A stretch of DNA of 64,000 bases from Lolium rigidum (taxonomy: Eukaryota > Streptophyta > Magnoliopsida > Poales > Poaceae), in contig NC_061510.1 of the NCBI RefSeq assembly GCF_022539505.1, positions 34,931,047 through 34,995,046 on the forward strand, read 5' to 3'. A program made the translations under genes and the position numbers. The notes beneath the pieces were generated by a model. It had not been told where the DNA came from and did no database searches. It saw nothing but the letters and a program-made list of their open reading frames with translations. Positions 21,985 to 35,291 of this stretch are shown piece by piece. Numbering within the stretch: the first letter of the stretch is position 1; each line of letters starts with the position of its first letter.

Positions 21985-23678
21985 CGATACGTCTCCAACG
22001 TATCGATAATTTCTTGTGTTCCATGCCACATTATTGATGTTATCTACATGTTTTATGCACACTTTATGTCATATTCGTGCATTTTCTCGGAACTAACCTA
22101 TTAACAAGATGCCGAAGTGCTAGTTCCTGTTTCTCGCTGTTTTTGGTTTCAGAAATCCTAGTAACGAAATATTCTCGGAATCGGACGAAATCAACGCCCG
22201 GGTTCCTATTTTACCCGGAAGCATCCGAACACACGAGAACCGCCGGAGAAGAGGGGCGGGGCCACCGGACCATACCCCGGCGCGGCCAAGGGGGCGCCCC
22301 CTAGGGTGTGGGCCCCCTTCGACCTTCCTGCGCCGCCTCTTCGCCTATAAGAAGCCCCTGGATCAGAAAACCCTACCACGATTGACGAAACCCACAGAAA
22401 CCTTCCAGAGCCGCCGCCATCGCGAAGCCAAGATCTGGGGGACAGGATCTCTGTTCCGGCACCCTGCCGGAGCGGGGAAGTGCCCCCGGAAGGCTTCTCC
22501 ATCGACACCGCTGCCATCTCCACCGCCATCTCCATCACCGCTGCTGCTCCCATGAGGAGGGAGTAGTTCTCCATCGAGGCTCGGGGCTGTACCGGTAGCT
22601 ATGTGGTTCATCTCTCTCCTATGTGTTTCAATACAATAATCTCATGAGCTGCCCTACATGATTGAGATTCATATGATGATGCTTGTAATCTAGATGTCAC
22701 TATGCTAGACAATTGAGTTTTACTTATGTGATCTCCGGAGACTCCTAGTCCCACGAGTGTAAAGGTGACGGTGTGTGCACCGTGTGGGTCTCTTAGGCCA
22801 TATTTCACAGAATACTTACTCATTGAATGGCATAGTGAGGTGCTTATTTATATCTCTTTATGATTGCAGCATGTTTGTATCACAATTTATCTATGTGCTA
22901 CTCTAGTGATGTGTTATTAAAGTAGTTTTATTCCTCCTGCATGTGTGCAAAGGTGACGAGTGCGTGCACCATGTTAGTACTTGGTTTATGCTATGATCAA
23001 GATCTCTTGTAGATTGCGAAGTTAACTATTGCTATGATATTATTGATGTGATCTATTCCTCCTACATATGCATGAAGGTGACAAGTGTGCATGCTATGCT
23101 AGTACTTGGTTTAGTCTCGTTGATCTATCTTACACTAAAGGTTATTTAAACATGAGCATTATTGTGGAGCTTGTTAACTCCGGCATTGAGGGTTCGTGTA
23201 ATCCTACGCAATGTGTTCATCATCCAACAAAAGTGTAGAGTATGCATTTATCTATTCTGTTATGTGATCAATGTTGAGAGTGTCCACTAGTGAAAGTGTA
23301 ATCCCTAGGCCTTGTTCCTAAATACTGCTGAGTTACTACCGCTTGTTTACTACTCGCTGCGTTACTACTCGCTGCGTTACTACTTGCTTGTTTATTGTCC
23401 TGGGCGAGCACTTTTCTGCCGTTGCTACTACTTATTCATACCACCTGTATTTCACTATCTCTTCGCCGAACTAGTGCACCTATTAGGTGTGTTGGGGACA
23501 CAAGAGACTTCTTGCTTTGTGGTTGCGGGGTTGCATGAGAGGGATATCTTTGACCTCTTCCTCCCTGAGTTCGATAAACCTTGGGTATCCACTTAAGGGA
23601 AACTTGCTGCTGTTCTACAAACCTCTGCTCTTGGAGGCCCAACACTGTCTACAAGAATAGAAGCTCCCGTAGACATCA
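21985..23678 (+). repeat. Element B right LTR
   Basis: Collinear with the left LTR. The first bases read ccgatacg where the left LTR has tgatacg after a purine tract; CCTG appears as CCG, which removes the canonical TG. Ends gtagacatca at 23678, followed by CACAC. Confidence 0.85.
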
Positions 23679-23683
23679 CACAC

Positions 23684-24442
23684 CTCTGCAGAGTGTAAAG
23701 AACTGTGACCTGTCACTCCCTGTTCCGGGATTGAGGAACTGCGAACGCGGCCGGAAAGGAGCTCCATGAAGTTCTAGTAAACCGGTGAAGGCTGACGGAC
23801 ATAGCTCTTTGAAATAAAAGCAATCTCTTGAAGAAATGTTTACCAAAACTTGCATTAGTATTAGACTTTACGGTCTAATACCGTAGCTAGTGCATTAAAC
23901 ACCTCTTCTCTATAATGAACTTGTTGAGTACGCTCGTACTCATACCACTCTTAAATCCCATGCTTAGATTGTCTGAACCGTCTGGAGGAGGACTACGACA
24001 ACAATGAAGGAGCCGAGGTTATCGGCTATGATGCACCCGACCTCTCGGGAGGAGTTGAAGGCGTAGACTACATCATCGTCTACGGATCCGGGAGGCTTCC
24101 GGAGAAGAACAAGCCTAGAGATATCCGAGGAGTAGTAGTAGCCGAGCAGCACAAACTCTTACCATGTAGCTGCTCGATTAAATAAATGTTTGTTTAATGA
24201 GACAATGGTATTGTAAGTTAAGTTGGGTTCACCTCGAACCCAGGAGATATCCTCTTAGGACCCAAGAGGAGCTCCGAGACGACTTGTGTTTGTGTATTGT
24301 AATAATATGTGAATGAGTTATGGACCTTGCTATGTTCTGTTGTACTACTCTGAGGGATGTGATATTTGCGGAATGGTACTTCGCGAATGTTATATCAACG
24401 ATTGGCATACTACAACATGCAGTGGTATGCAGGGTCACCACG
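23684..24442 (+). mobile_element. Gypsy family A, LTR A1, second part
   Basis: Continues LTR A1 after element B, collinear with 34526-35286. It ends ...tgcagggtcaccac just before the primer binding site. The terminal A appears displaced by a CAG-type change (cacgag for cacag). Confidence 0.8.
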
Positions 24443-24456
24443 AGTTGGTATCGAGC
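24443..24456 (+). promoter_or_regulatory. Primer binding site of element A (tRNA-iMet type)
   Basis: The sequence ttggtatcgagc follows the LTR. The standard initiator-Met primer site is TGGTATCAGAGC, so the observed site equals it except that CAG is read as CG. Its position directly after the LTR supports plus orientation for element A. Confidence 0.75.
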
Positions 24457-24660
24457 AAAAGCTTTGACCTTAGGTTGGAACCTAGTAAATGGGACTAAAA
24501 CGTTAGGAGTCAAATAGGATTAGTAAAGAGTTCTCTAAAAATATGGTGTATATTCAATTGAGAATACAACAACCATATCTTTTAGTGCGATAATTCTTTA
24601 TTATCTCTATTATGATGCATTATTACTAATCTCATAATCTTTCTATTTCTACAGACCAAC

Positions 24661-25744
24661 ATGGCAAGTTCACGACCGGGGAGAAACGTGAAAGTTATGG
24701 ATTCCACACCGAACGAGTACCAAGGAGGAGCGGCGAGATATCCTACGAGCCATGTTACTAGAATTTGGGTGCGATCCCCGGATTCCGAGTAAAGAAGTAC
24801 ATGTTTTATGATGGTCCGGTGTTGGCCAAGTGCGAGTAGGATTGCGACTTCCCGAATCTTTGGGAATGAGCGTAGTCATGCCGACTGGGGAAGCGAGGAC
24901 AACCAATACAGCCTACCATATAGCTGTTATGAGAGCCATAACCGACATTCGGGAGCATAAGACGAAAGCGCTTATGGGTTCCGAATTCACCCACATTCCT
25001 CATATGGAGGAAGATAATGATCCCATGCTCGAACCATTTCAAATATGCCAAAAGTAAACCAGCCGAAGCAGCCAAATACATGGACAATAGTCGTAACTTC
25101 CTATCATTACTCTTTCGGTTGAATCATCATCGATAGGAGCAATTGATACGATGCTTGAGGAGTTCATCGAACCCAAGGAGGAGAGTAGGGGCAAAGAACC
25201 TATGGAGAATGTGGTACACACACCGGTTTATTCAGCTGGTGACTACATCAGTTTTGATCCACTTGCACGTGAACCTACACCTGTTACACCTGGGAACTTT
25301 CTGGGTAGTTCCTATGGGGGATACGAAGGCGGCGAGGAATCCGGAAACAATCAGCGTTCCGAGACTCCAATCGAGAATTCCAGGGGTTGGCGTTGGGGAG
25401 ATGATACGTGAACTCATAGTACTACTGAGTATTATGATGGAGAGATGAATGATGATGCAACAACCCAGAACCAGAGCTATCCTAGTAATGAAGGAGTGGA
25501 TGGAGGATATCCGACACAGGTTGAGTCGGGTATGGGTTTTGGTAACCCTTATGGTTGGGCTACAGGAGAGTACACCCGATGGGTGGATTATGATGTACTC
25601 AACGATCAGTTTGTGAACACTGATTTCTCCTTAGGATCATCATCCGACTCGGATTACAAGCCAACGGGGAAACCTTATGTTCCAGGGTCTATCAGGAGGA
25701 CGACACGTTCGATCGGATGGAAGCCTGGAATGTACCGGGAGTGA
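24661..25744 (+). pseudogene. Element A upstream ORF (unknown protein), frameshifted
   Basis: An ATG at 24661 opens a frame reading MASSRPGRNVKVMDSTPNEY that stops after about 43 codons. Coding-like sequence continues in other frames: about 24830-25057, 25151-25411 (MLEEFIEPKEESRGKEPMEN) and 25445-25744 (MNDDATTQNQSYPSNEGVD, ending RSIGWKPGMYRE). The pieces are collinear and have protein-like composition, so I read them as one protein of about 350 residues, acidic and Gly/Tyr-rich at the C-terminus, broken by several indels. It lies between the PBS and gag. I recognise no domain. Extra ORFs in this position occur in some large plant gypsy elements. Confidence 0.5.
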
Positions 25745-26046
25745 AGACCGATTAGAAGACCACCAAGGGAGGTGTGGCTATAATACACAAGTACCACGTG
25801 TATTAGAGTTTGTAACATTTGTATAAATTTGTACATATACTTTAATAAGTGAGTTTGCATACTCACATCGACTTGAGTTATGTAATAATACCACTTATGT
25901 ATGTAAATATATGGTATATGTTTTGTATGATTTGGATTTGCTTCTTGATTTCCATTGCGTGACTAGTTCTGTGCACAAGGTTGAGCTCAGAAAACTTGCG
26001 CATGGAGTAATTATGAGTATCATCTTGTGTTGCAGAACTAGGGGGA

Positions 26047-26907
26047 TTATGTCGGGAACGTTAGGAAACGAGAGCGAAGCACGAGCGCATGGAGCGCGAA
26101 GCAAAAGAAAAGGAAGAGGCTGAGGGTGCAGCCGGAGATCGGTTTCCACCACCACCACCACCCATGACTCAGCGGAACTTTATCCGAGTACATGCAAGCG
26201 GCGGAAGAAAGGCAGCGTGTAACACTGGAGCTACGGAATAAATTCCTTCGAGGATCTGATGCAGCAGAATAGGGTGGAGAGACCTGAGAACCAGGGAGTC
26301 TCATTAGCAGACTTTCAAAACACCAAGCCGATATCTTTCGCATACGCGCCAGAGCCTATGGATGCGGAAGATTGGCTGATGGATACTGAGCGCAAGCTCA
26401 ACACTGTTGGATGTAATGACCAAGAGAAGGTTAGATATGCTACCCATCTGTTGTGTGGACCTGCCGCATCATGGTGGGACAACATTGTAGCCGTGTATCC
26501 GGCAGGAAAGGTATTTACCTGGGAGGAGTTCGCAAGGAAGTTCAGGGAATCCAATGTCCCTGAAAGTATTGTAGAACTGAAGCGTAGAGAGTTCGAGAGT
26601 CTTGAGCAGAAGGACAAGGCAATCCTGACCTATGTCAGGGAGTTCTCCAAGCTGTCCAGGTACGCGGTTGAGGAAGTTAATACCGAGGACAAGAAGAAGA
26701 AGAGATTTCTGAGGGGGTTAAGTCCCCAGTTCAAGGTACAGCTGCGGATGATGAGAGCAACGGAATTCCAAGAGCCGGTGGATGCAGCCATCACTCTTGA
26801 AGATGACTTTAAACAACTGCAAGAAGAGAAGAGGAAGAAGGCCAAGTATGAGCCGAAGAGGTTTGTTAGTAACAAGCCTAACAACAGCTTGAATTTCAAG
26901 CCCAGAT

Positions 26908-26943
<36 letters not shown>

Positions 26944-29900
26944 GCAACTACTACGGTAGTAGGAGGAACCAAGCGTTTCAGACTGCAAACCAGATTGTCT
27001 GTCGCATTTGTGGATTCCGAGGTCATACCTCGAAAGATTGTAAGAAGCCAAAGATAATATGCTTTGGTTGTCGTCAGGAGGGGCACATGCTGAAGGACTG
27101 CCCCAAGAAGAATAGTGGAGGAGGAGGAAATCGAGGAAACACCGGAGGGAATTGGAAGAATAAGAAGCCCTTCGGCAAGCTGAACTGTACCAGTCTGGAG
27201 GAGGTGGTCAATTCTGACCAGGCGGTGATAGGTACGCTCCAGATCCTCACTCATCCTGGCAAAGTACTTTTTGATACTGGTGCAACTATATCATTCATTT
27301 CTCAACAATTTATCATCAAACATGGGATTAGTTGCACTAAGTTAGATACACCCATAACCATACTTTCTGCGGGGGGAACGATATTAGTAACCCATGCCAA
27401 ACAAAAACAAGTCATTATGATCAATAAGTGCGCGTTCGACGCGGACCTGTTCATTTTACCAATGAAGGACATTGATGTCATTCTTGGTATGAACTGGTTA
27501 GAAGCTAATGGAGAATTGATCGACTGTGTAAACAAAACGGTGTCTTTGAAAAGTCCCGATGGGAGTAGAATGATCTATCAAGGCGACAAACACACACAGA
27601 TTGAAGTTGAGCTACAGCTGAATAGCATGAAGGAGGTGAAGTTAGAAGATATACCTGTAGTAAATGAATTCCAGGATGTGTTTCCTGCGGAATTACCTGG
27701 TATGCCACCAGATAGGGAGATCGAATTCACTATCGACCTAATTCCAGGAACAGCTCCGATTGCTAAGGCACCATATAAGATGGGGCCTAAGGAATTGAAA
27801 GAACTGAAGGAGCAATTGGATGACTTGGAACAAAAGGGATTCATTCAGGAGAGTGTTTCACCATGGGGATCACCTGTGATCTTCGTGGATAAAAGAGATG
27901 GAGGAAGAAGGATGTGCGGAGACTACAGGAATCTAAACAACGTCACAATCAAGAACAAGTATCCACTTCCAAGGATACAAGATCTATTTGATCAAGTGAG
28001 AGGTGCGGGAGTCTTTTCCAAGATTGATCTAAGATCGGGTTATCACCAGATAAAGATCAAGAAGGAGGACGTTCCGAAAACTTCCTTTGTCTCAAGGTAT
28101 GGACACCATGAATACCTTGTGGTACCTTTTGGATTAACCAATGCCCCAGCAATATTCATGAATCTCATGAATAAGATCTTCATGCCATATCTTGACAAGT
28201 TTGTCATCGTATTTATCGATGATATCTTGATATATTCCAAGAACAAGGCAGAACATGCCGATCATTTGAGGTTAGTGTTGCAAACACTAAGGGAACACCA
28301 ACTTTATGCAAAACTCAGCAAGTGTGAATTTTGGCTAGATCAAGTGGAATTTCTTGGTCATGTCATTAGCAAAGATGGAATCGCTGTCAACCCGAGCAAG
28401 GTAGCAGCAGTTCTAGAATGGGAAGCACCAAAGACTGTCAAGGAGATCCGAGGATTCCTAGGAATGGCAGGATATTATCGGAGATTCATTGAAGGATTCT
28501 CCAACATAGCAGGACCAATGACAAAGCTGTTAAGAAAGAACACACCATTCGTGTGGTCAGAGGAGTGTGAGAAGAGTTTTCAAACTCTGAAAGAGAAACT
28601 CACCACAGCACCGGTGTTAGCAGTTCCGGAAGTCGGCAAGGACTACACCGTGTACTGTGACGCATCCAAACATGGATTGGGTTGTGTACTCATGCAAGAT
28701 CGGAAAGTGATATCTTATGGATCGAGACAACTCAGACCTCATGAAGTGAACTATCCAACACACGACTTGGAATTAGCAGCGGTCGTATTCGCACTTAAAA
28801 CATGGAGACATTTTCTCTATGGAGCTAAGTGTGAGCTCTATACCGATCATAAAAGCCTCAAATATTTCTTCACTCAGGAGGAACTCAATATGAGGCAGAA
28901 AAGATGGCTAGAATTGATTAAGGATTATGATCTGACAATCAATTACACACCAGGGAAGGCTAATGTTGTAGCAGATGCCCTGAGTAGAAAGAGTACTGGA
29001 GGAGTGGAACAAGAAATATCACCGGAGTTGAGGAAGGAAATAAGCCAAGCCCAAATACAACTTTGGGAAAAAGAAGCCCATGAAGGATTATCGGCGTTGC
29101 AAGTAGCCGATGAACTGAATGTCAACCTGAAGAATGAGATAATGATGGGTCAACTGGACGATCCATTCATAGTGGAGGAGATGAGGAGAATAGATGAGGG
29201 AAGACCATCAGAATTTCACCGAGGAGAATCTGGATCTTTGTGGTTCCAGAAGAGGATTTGCGTTCCGGATATTGCTGAAATTAAGGAAGTAATACTCCGA
29301 GAAGCTCATCAAACCCCATATTCTATACATCCGGGAAGTACAAAGATGTACATGGATTTAAAGGAACTATTTTGGTGGAATAACATGAAGAGGGAGATAG
29401 CACAATATGTGGCAGAATGCCATACCTGCCAGCGAGTGAAGGCTGAACACCAGAGTCCGGCAGGGAAGTTACAACCTTTACCTATTCCAGAGTGGAAATG
29501 GGAAGAAATAGGGATGGATTTCATCACCGGACTACCCATGACTAATAAAAAGAAGGACATGATATGGGTAATCGTGGACCGGTTGACGAAAAGTGCACAC
29601 TTCTTAGCGGTAAACCAACAGGATAAAGGAGAGAAACTTATTGATCTTTACATCAAAGAGATCGTGAGTAAACATGGAGTACCTAAGAAGATAGTATCGG
29701 ATCGAGGATCCGTGTTCACATCAGCATTTTGGAAGCAACTCCACGAAGCTTTGGGATCCAAGTTGGATTATAGTACCGCTTATCACCCACAAACAGGCGG
29801 ACAAACTGAGAGAACAAATCAGATCTTAGAAGATATGCTTAGGGCATGTGCCCTAGACTTCGGAGGATCGTGGGAAGAACACTTGCCACTAGCAGAGTTT

Positions 29901-30221
29901 TCATACAATAATAGCTATCAAAGCAGCATCAAGATGGCACCATTTGAAGCTCTCTATGGAAGGAAGTGTAGATCACCGATATGTTGGTATGAAGCCGGAG
30001 CAAGCAAAGAGTTCAACCCCGATTATGTCAAGGAAAAACAACAAATCATTGACATTATCGAGACGAGGCTCAAGATAGCCCAAAGTCGGCAAAAGAGTTA
30101 CGCAGATCAGAAGAGGAGAACTTGGGAGCCACAAGTTGGAGACATGGTATATCTTAAGGTAAGCCCGATGAAAGGACTTCAGAGATTCGGAGTAAAAGGA
30201 AAATTGAGCCCTAGATACATC
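26047..30221 (+). pseudogene. Gag-pol polyprotein of gypsy element A, 3'-truncated
   Basis: A continuous frame opens at 26259 and runs 1336 codons. The likely true start is 26047 (MSGT...), with frameshifts before 26259. In order (residues from 26259): retrotransposon gag (about 55-190, [14 protein letters not shown]); an Asn tract from an AAC microsatellite (about 217-230); two CCHC knuckles (C248-C261, C268-C281); protease DTGA (339-342); reverse transcriptase with FIDD (652-655); RNase H ([15 protein letters not shown]); and integrase with D1087, D1148 and E1184. The frame is cut after SPRYI, losing the integrase tail and any chromodomain. The last residues, [15 protein letters not shown], come from family-C LTR sequence. 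Integrase and the tRNA-Met PBS suggest a Tekay/Del-type chromovirus; the lineage is inferred. Confidence 0.9.
26908..26943 (+). repeat. (AAC)n microsatellite coding poly-Asn
   Basis: About eleven AAC repeats lie inside gag, between the gag domain and the zinc knuckles of element A. They keep the frame. Length variation here would be tolerated in the linker. Confidence 0.85.
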
Positions 30222-30306
30222 ACCACCTTTGGGCCACCCGGGCTTGCCGGATCTAGGCCATGCCGTTGATATACCCATAAAGTATACCCACAACAGTGAG
30301 GCAGTG
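30222..30306 (+). repeat. Second copy of the element-A left insertion junction
   Basis: The sequence from gggccacccgggcttgccgg through cccacaaca, GTGAG, gCAGTG equals 12628-12707, the target flank left of LTR A1 (LTR C end, its GTGAG duplication, and the CAGTG target). Here it sits between a truncated integrase and LTR A2, where a polypurine tract should be. The junction shares catcaccac with both partners, which fits end-joining at microhomology. Confidence 0.8.
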
Positions 30307-33300
30307 TGTAATGTCCCAGGTTTAGAGACAATCGAGGGGTAGATTTTAGAAAGGGATGTGCATTGCATAGTAAATTCTGGGAAAATTTCGCGCTTTTAAA
30401 CAAAAACTGCATCGAAGGGGGACAAGTTTCTCTCTCGACACCTTACAGGGTTAGGGTTTCGAGAGTGCGACAAACTTGCAACTCACCTAACTAGATTAGG
30501 GTTTTGAGTTGAGAAAGGAGAGTTTGCTTGATTGAATTCCAAATGATATGACATGGTTGAATTCAAACCAAGGTTGAATTTGAATTTCAAATTCAAACAT
30601 TAAATAATTACATAAATAATTCAATTGAGGAAATTCATTAAGTAAATGATCAATAATAAATAAGATGAACAATTATATTAAAGTAAAGCTCATTAGAGAA
30701 AACTTTGAGCTTTATTGATAATCACACACATAATACAATGTCATTACAATATCCAGAATAAATATATGAATTTACAACACATTACAAGAATTGAAGAAAT
30801 AGAAAAAGAAAAAGGAAAATTACAAGTCAATTAAATGTCCTAAACTACATTGTTGATCATCATGTAATTCTTGCTCAAGAAGATCTTGATCTTCATCTTG
30901 ATCATCACATTGTCCCTGCACATACACACAAAGACCAAACAAGGATTAAGCCAAGTGGCAAAGCCACTTGGCAGGTTAACAAGAAAAATGAAAATGAGAG
31001 GATATGACCATGATCAGCCGAGCTGATCCACTCACCGGACCAAGTACCAAGCAAGAAACACACAGAGCAGCTCACTAGCTAGTGTGCATGCCTCACAGCA
31101 CACAAGCCTGGGAGAGTCACCAAAAAGGACCAGACCTTGCTGTCGACCAGAGAAGCAGAGGAGAGGCATACTTAAGCTTTTCACAGCCAAACCCTAACCA
31201 TTCCATCGACAAGGAGCATCAGGGTAAGAACAGCAAGAACACATCAAGAACAGCTAGAATAGGTGAACAACAAGAGCTGCTCCACCTATTCCAGCAACCA
31301 CCAGAAACCAACCAAGATTCACAAGCTTGCAAGGAGGAGCAGGGCAAGCAACCCAAATCAACCAGAAGCAAACCTCTACACCAACAACTCATTCTAGGAG
31401 CTGGAGTGAGGTATACACTGATGAACATGAGCAAGCCACAATTTTGCTCATAAATAAGCATATGCACCAATCACACACAAGCAAAAGGGTGTGATACCCT
31501 ATTTGTGTCATCATCTGGCTACTAAGCCATATGGTGCAAGCAAAGGTAGTAAAGGCCACTAGGAAATCATCTTATGGGAACAACAGCTATGAAAATCAAT
31601 GCATAACTGAAGAAATCCAGCAAGAGATGAAGACACAGCCAGCCTAGCTACACACTTAGCACCTACAGCTAGCTAAGGCCATCAGACATTAGACAAATCA
31701 TTGTCTATTTGATTTCAACATCAAAAGCTACCGGCAATCCAACAAATGGATCACCCGGAAAGCATCTAGTGAGCCACAAGCAAGCCAACAAGAGGGGAGC
31801 TACCCAAAGGCAGTATATGATTACTGCTAGGGTCACCTCAACCACTAAAACAGCCAAAACCACCAAGCCCAGCACTTGTATCATCACCCAAATGGGTTCA
31901 AAGAGGAGCTAGGGTCCCCAACCACTGTTGGCATCCCTCTAGCCCAATCAAGCTAATTATAAGAGTCATCATTGCAAGCAGTTCATCTCATTTATCCAAT
32001 AAACAAGGACAAGCTATACAGATAAATGAAATTCACAAATCACCGATGAATCGGAACACTTGCACATGATCCGGAGGATCACCGCAAGTAACGACGAGAT
32101 GCTTGAGCAAGCACCAGCAAACACCAGGCCAAGTCTGTGTGATGCACACCCAACACAGAGAGAGAGCAATAGTGAGGCACAGTGATACAACAACAACATA
32201 TACAAGCAACTGATGATCATGTGATCATCAGAAGCTTGTCATAGCATGCCGATACATGCTAGGGACAACCTAGTACCAAACCATGAACCATATAACTTAC
32301 ACAGAACTAATTCATCAACAGTTGCTTCACAGATAATCAAATGGATGATTTATAATTGTATCCAGAAGCACATCAAATACATGATGTACCACTGGATCAA
32401 GCTAGACATGAATGGCACACACATATGATTAAGCCATAACAACAACCAGAGCCATTAAGCAAGCAATTGAATTAGTTGTAGCATGTCCAGTAGCAATTTA
32501 GCAGTCCATGAGCATTACAAGATGCTCATGAGCAAGCAGATATGAATACACTTGAGTATCTAGCGAGCATAGTAACAAGAACAGAGCCACAGAGAGGGAA
32601 TTAAGCAAGAAATGAAAGAATAGCAATCAATTAGACCAAGAATTCTTGCACAAAGATATGGCAGGGCTTCACACAGAAGCAAGACATGCATAGCGCAGCA
32701 GCTTGGCACAACAAGAGCAGGCACCATGGCGCTACGGAAGAGCACAACAGCTCTTGTGCGAGGCAAGCACAACGACAGCGAAGAGAGCTAGCAGAGGAAG
32801 AAGGACAGGCACAGAAGAGGAGCAGAAGGGGAGGCGCACTTACTTGGAGTCGAGAAGGACAGTGTAGCCATGGCGGCCACGGTGGCACGCGCCGGAGCAC
32901 GGCGGCGCCAGGCCATGGCGGTACCACGGCAGCTCGCGCACACGGTGGCGAAGCCACGGCGGCGCCACAGCGCCAGGAGCGGCGGGATCGCCAGATCCCG
33001 TAACCCTAGCCGCCGCAGAGGTAGACGAAGACGAGATGGAGCAGCGCCGCTCCAGATCGACGCGGATGAGGAGAACCGCCGTCGTGAGGCGCATCGATTA
33101 CGCACCACGGCGGGGGCCAACTCCGGCGAAGCTCACCGGAATCGGGCGGCAAAGGCATAGGCGACGAGAATCGCCAGAGGGGATTAGGGTTAGGGTTTCA
33201 CACACACGCGCGCGAGAGAGAGAAGTGGGGCTGGTCGGGCCGGACCAGGTGGGTCGGCCGACCTAACCCGTTGGGCCACCTGACAGGTGGGCCCAAGGGG

Positions 33301-35286
33301 CAAAACAGACTTTTCACAATTTCATTAAAAACCAGAAACTATGAAATTAAATAGAAAATTGATAAGAGCTCTAAAAAAATAATTAAAAATATGAAAATTG
33401 ATCAGCATAAAATTCTCTATCTAAATAAAATATCAAAGAGAATTTTTGAAAACAATTAAGAATAAGTCTTAATTTGATGATTTAAATAAGGATTTAAATC
33501 ACACATATTATTTTCAATAAAGAAAATAAGTCCATTAATGCATTTGGACTTTCAAAACACCTTGACAACATTTCAAGGTTGGATTTACCCTAAATCAAGT
33601 ATCTCTAAGATGTTCTTAGTATCTAACCTCTCATAAAATAACAACGACATCGGAAGGGGGGAAACAAACCCTAAAACTGGAATCATGCATTATTGCTTCT
33701 TTAACCATTGCCCTTATCGGACAATGATGCTATTTTTCAGAACAAGAGGACAAGGGTCAGTCCATACCTTCCAACTGCAGAACTTTGCGGTGTTCGAGCA
33801 AGTTCATCACTTGCTCATGTCATTTGAGTATTTCTATCAAATTACTTGCAAAGTATTATGGTTATCACTATTGCACAAAAATCAAAACCACTACTTTCAT
33901 AACTATGAATATGACTAAGTGGTGGGCAATGGAACCATGGATTGTGTTGATATGGTGGAGGTTCCATTGCACGGGTTTATATCCATCTAGGATTAAACAA
34001 CAAATGTCGCCAGTGATTCTTGTGCCGTAATACCCGTGTTAACCATAAGATCCGGAGTGGGACGGAGTAGTCAAAAGTGTTTCCACCTCTCGTTCATCAA
34101 CGGATGCGCTTACCGTAGCAGCTTGTGTCTTGCGGAGTAACTTGAGGGTGGGGAGCCCCTTCTAATTCCCCACGGTATAGCTGTTGCTTACCGTAGCGGT
34201 TACTGCTTGCGGAACAACTTGAGGGTGGGGATCCCCTTCTAATTCCCCACGGTAATGTGGTCTATGATGGGTTGCAGCCACCGGCGTAGGAGTGTATGGT
34301 AAGAGCCCAGCACTGATGTCGTGGTCGGGGTCCACCCTGAAATTACGGGAATAATGGGACCGACTTGGACCCAGGGTCGGCGCATGCAACAAAGGGTGGG
34401 TGTTCGAGGTAGCGGAGGAACATGATTGGCTAGACCTTATACCGGGCCTCACACCGAAGGAAGTGTGGACGGGAAAGCTGCCCGGTTGGCACCAAGGTTA
34501 AGATCTCTTATGGGTAAAGCAACACACCTCTGCGAGTGTAAAGAACCGTGACCCGTCACTCCCTGTTCCGGGATTGAGGAACTGCGAACGCGGCCGGAAA
34601 GGAGCTCCATGAAGTTCTAGTAAACCGGTGAAGGCTGACGGACATAGCTCTTTGAAATAAAAGCAATCTCTTGAAGAAATGTTTACCAAAACTTGCATTA
34701 GTATTAGACTTTCTGGTCTAATACCGTAGCTAGTGCATTAAACACCTCTTCTCTATAATGAACTTGTTGAGTACGCTCGTACTCATACCACTCTTAAATC
34801 CCATGCTTAGATTGTCTGAACCGTCTGGAGGAGGACTACGACAACAATGAAGGAGCCGAGGTTATCGGCTATGATGCACCTGACCTCTCAGGAGGAGTTG
34901 AAGGCGTAGACTACATCATCGTCTACGGATCCGGGGAGGCTTCCGGAGAAGAACAAGCCTAGAGATATCTGAGGAGTAGTAGTAGCCGAGCAGCACAAAC
35001 TCTTACCATGTAGCTGCTCGATTAAATAAATGTTTGTTTAATGAGACAATGGTATTGTAAGTTAAGTTGGCTTCACCTCGAACCCAGGAGATATCCTCTT
35101 AGGACCCAAGAGGAGCTCCGAGACGACTTGTGTTTGTGTATTGTAATAATATGTGAATGAGTTATGGACCTTGCTATGTTCTGTTGTACTACTCTGAGGG
35201 ATGTGATATTTGCGGAATGGTACTTCGCGAATGTTATATCAACGACTGGCATACTACAACATGCAGTGGTATGCAGGGTCACCACA
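30307..35286 (+). mobile_element. Gypsy family A, LTR A2 (4980 bp), CAGTG on both sides
   Basis: An uninterrupted LTR from TGTAATGTCC to GGTCACCACA. CAGTG flanks it directly at 30302-30306 and 35287-35291. It is collinear with LTR A1 and shows where element B inserted (after 34525). Being flanked by the target duplication on both sides, it has the form of a solo LTR, although it stands downstream of an interior. The GC island (about 32840-33310) and ttagggttaggg (about 33184) recur here. Confidence 0.85.
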
Positions 35287-35291
35287 CAGTG

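Larger units (their letters stand above)
16941..23678 (+). mobile_element. Element B: complete non-autonomous gypsy-like (LARD-type) LTR element, TSD CACAC
   Basis: Two direct LTRs (16941-18636 and about 21985-23678, 1.7 kb each) enclose 3.35 kb without gag, protease, RT or integrase. CACAC lies on both sides (16936-16940 and 23679-23683), and removing it restores the LTR A sequence exactly as in copy A2. A PBS-like ggcgccgttgcc stands shortly after the left LTR (about 18651). A purine-rich aagcttggggatgcc precedes the right LTR. One ORF-like region encodes an acidic protein. Part of the interior (about 20840-21445) matches the 3' interior of the Athila-like element D in reverse orientation relative to the window. 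I infer that B depends on an Athila-like partner in trans. Confidence 0.85.
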
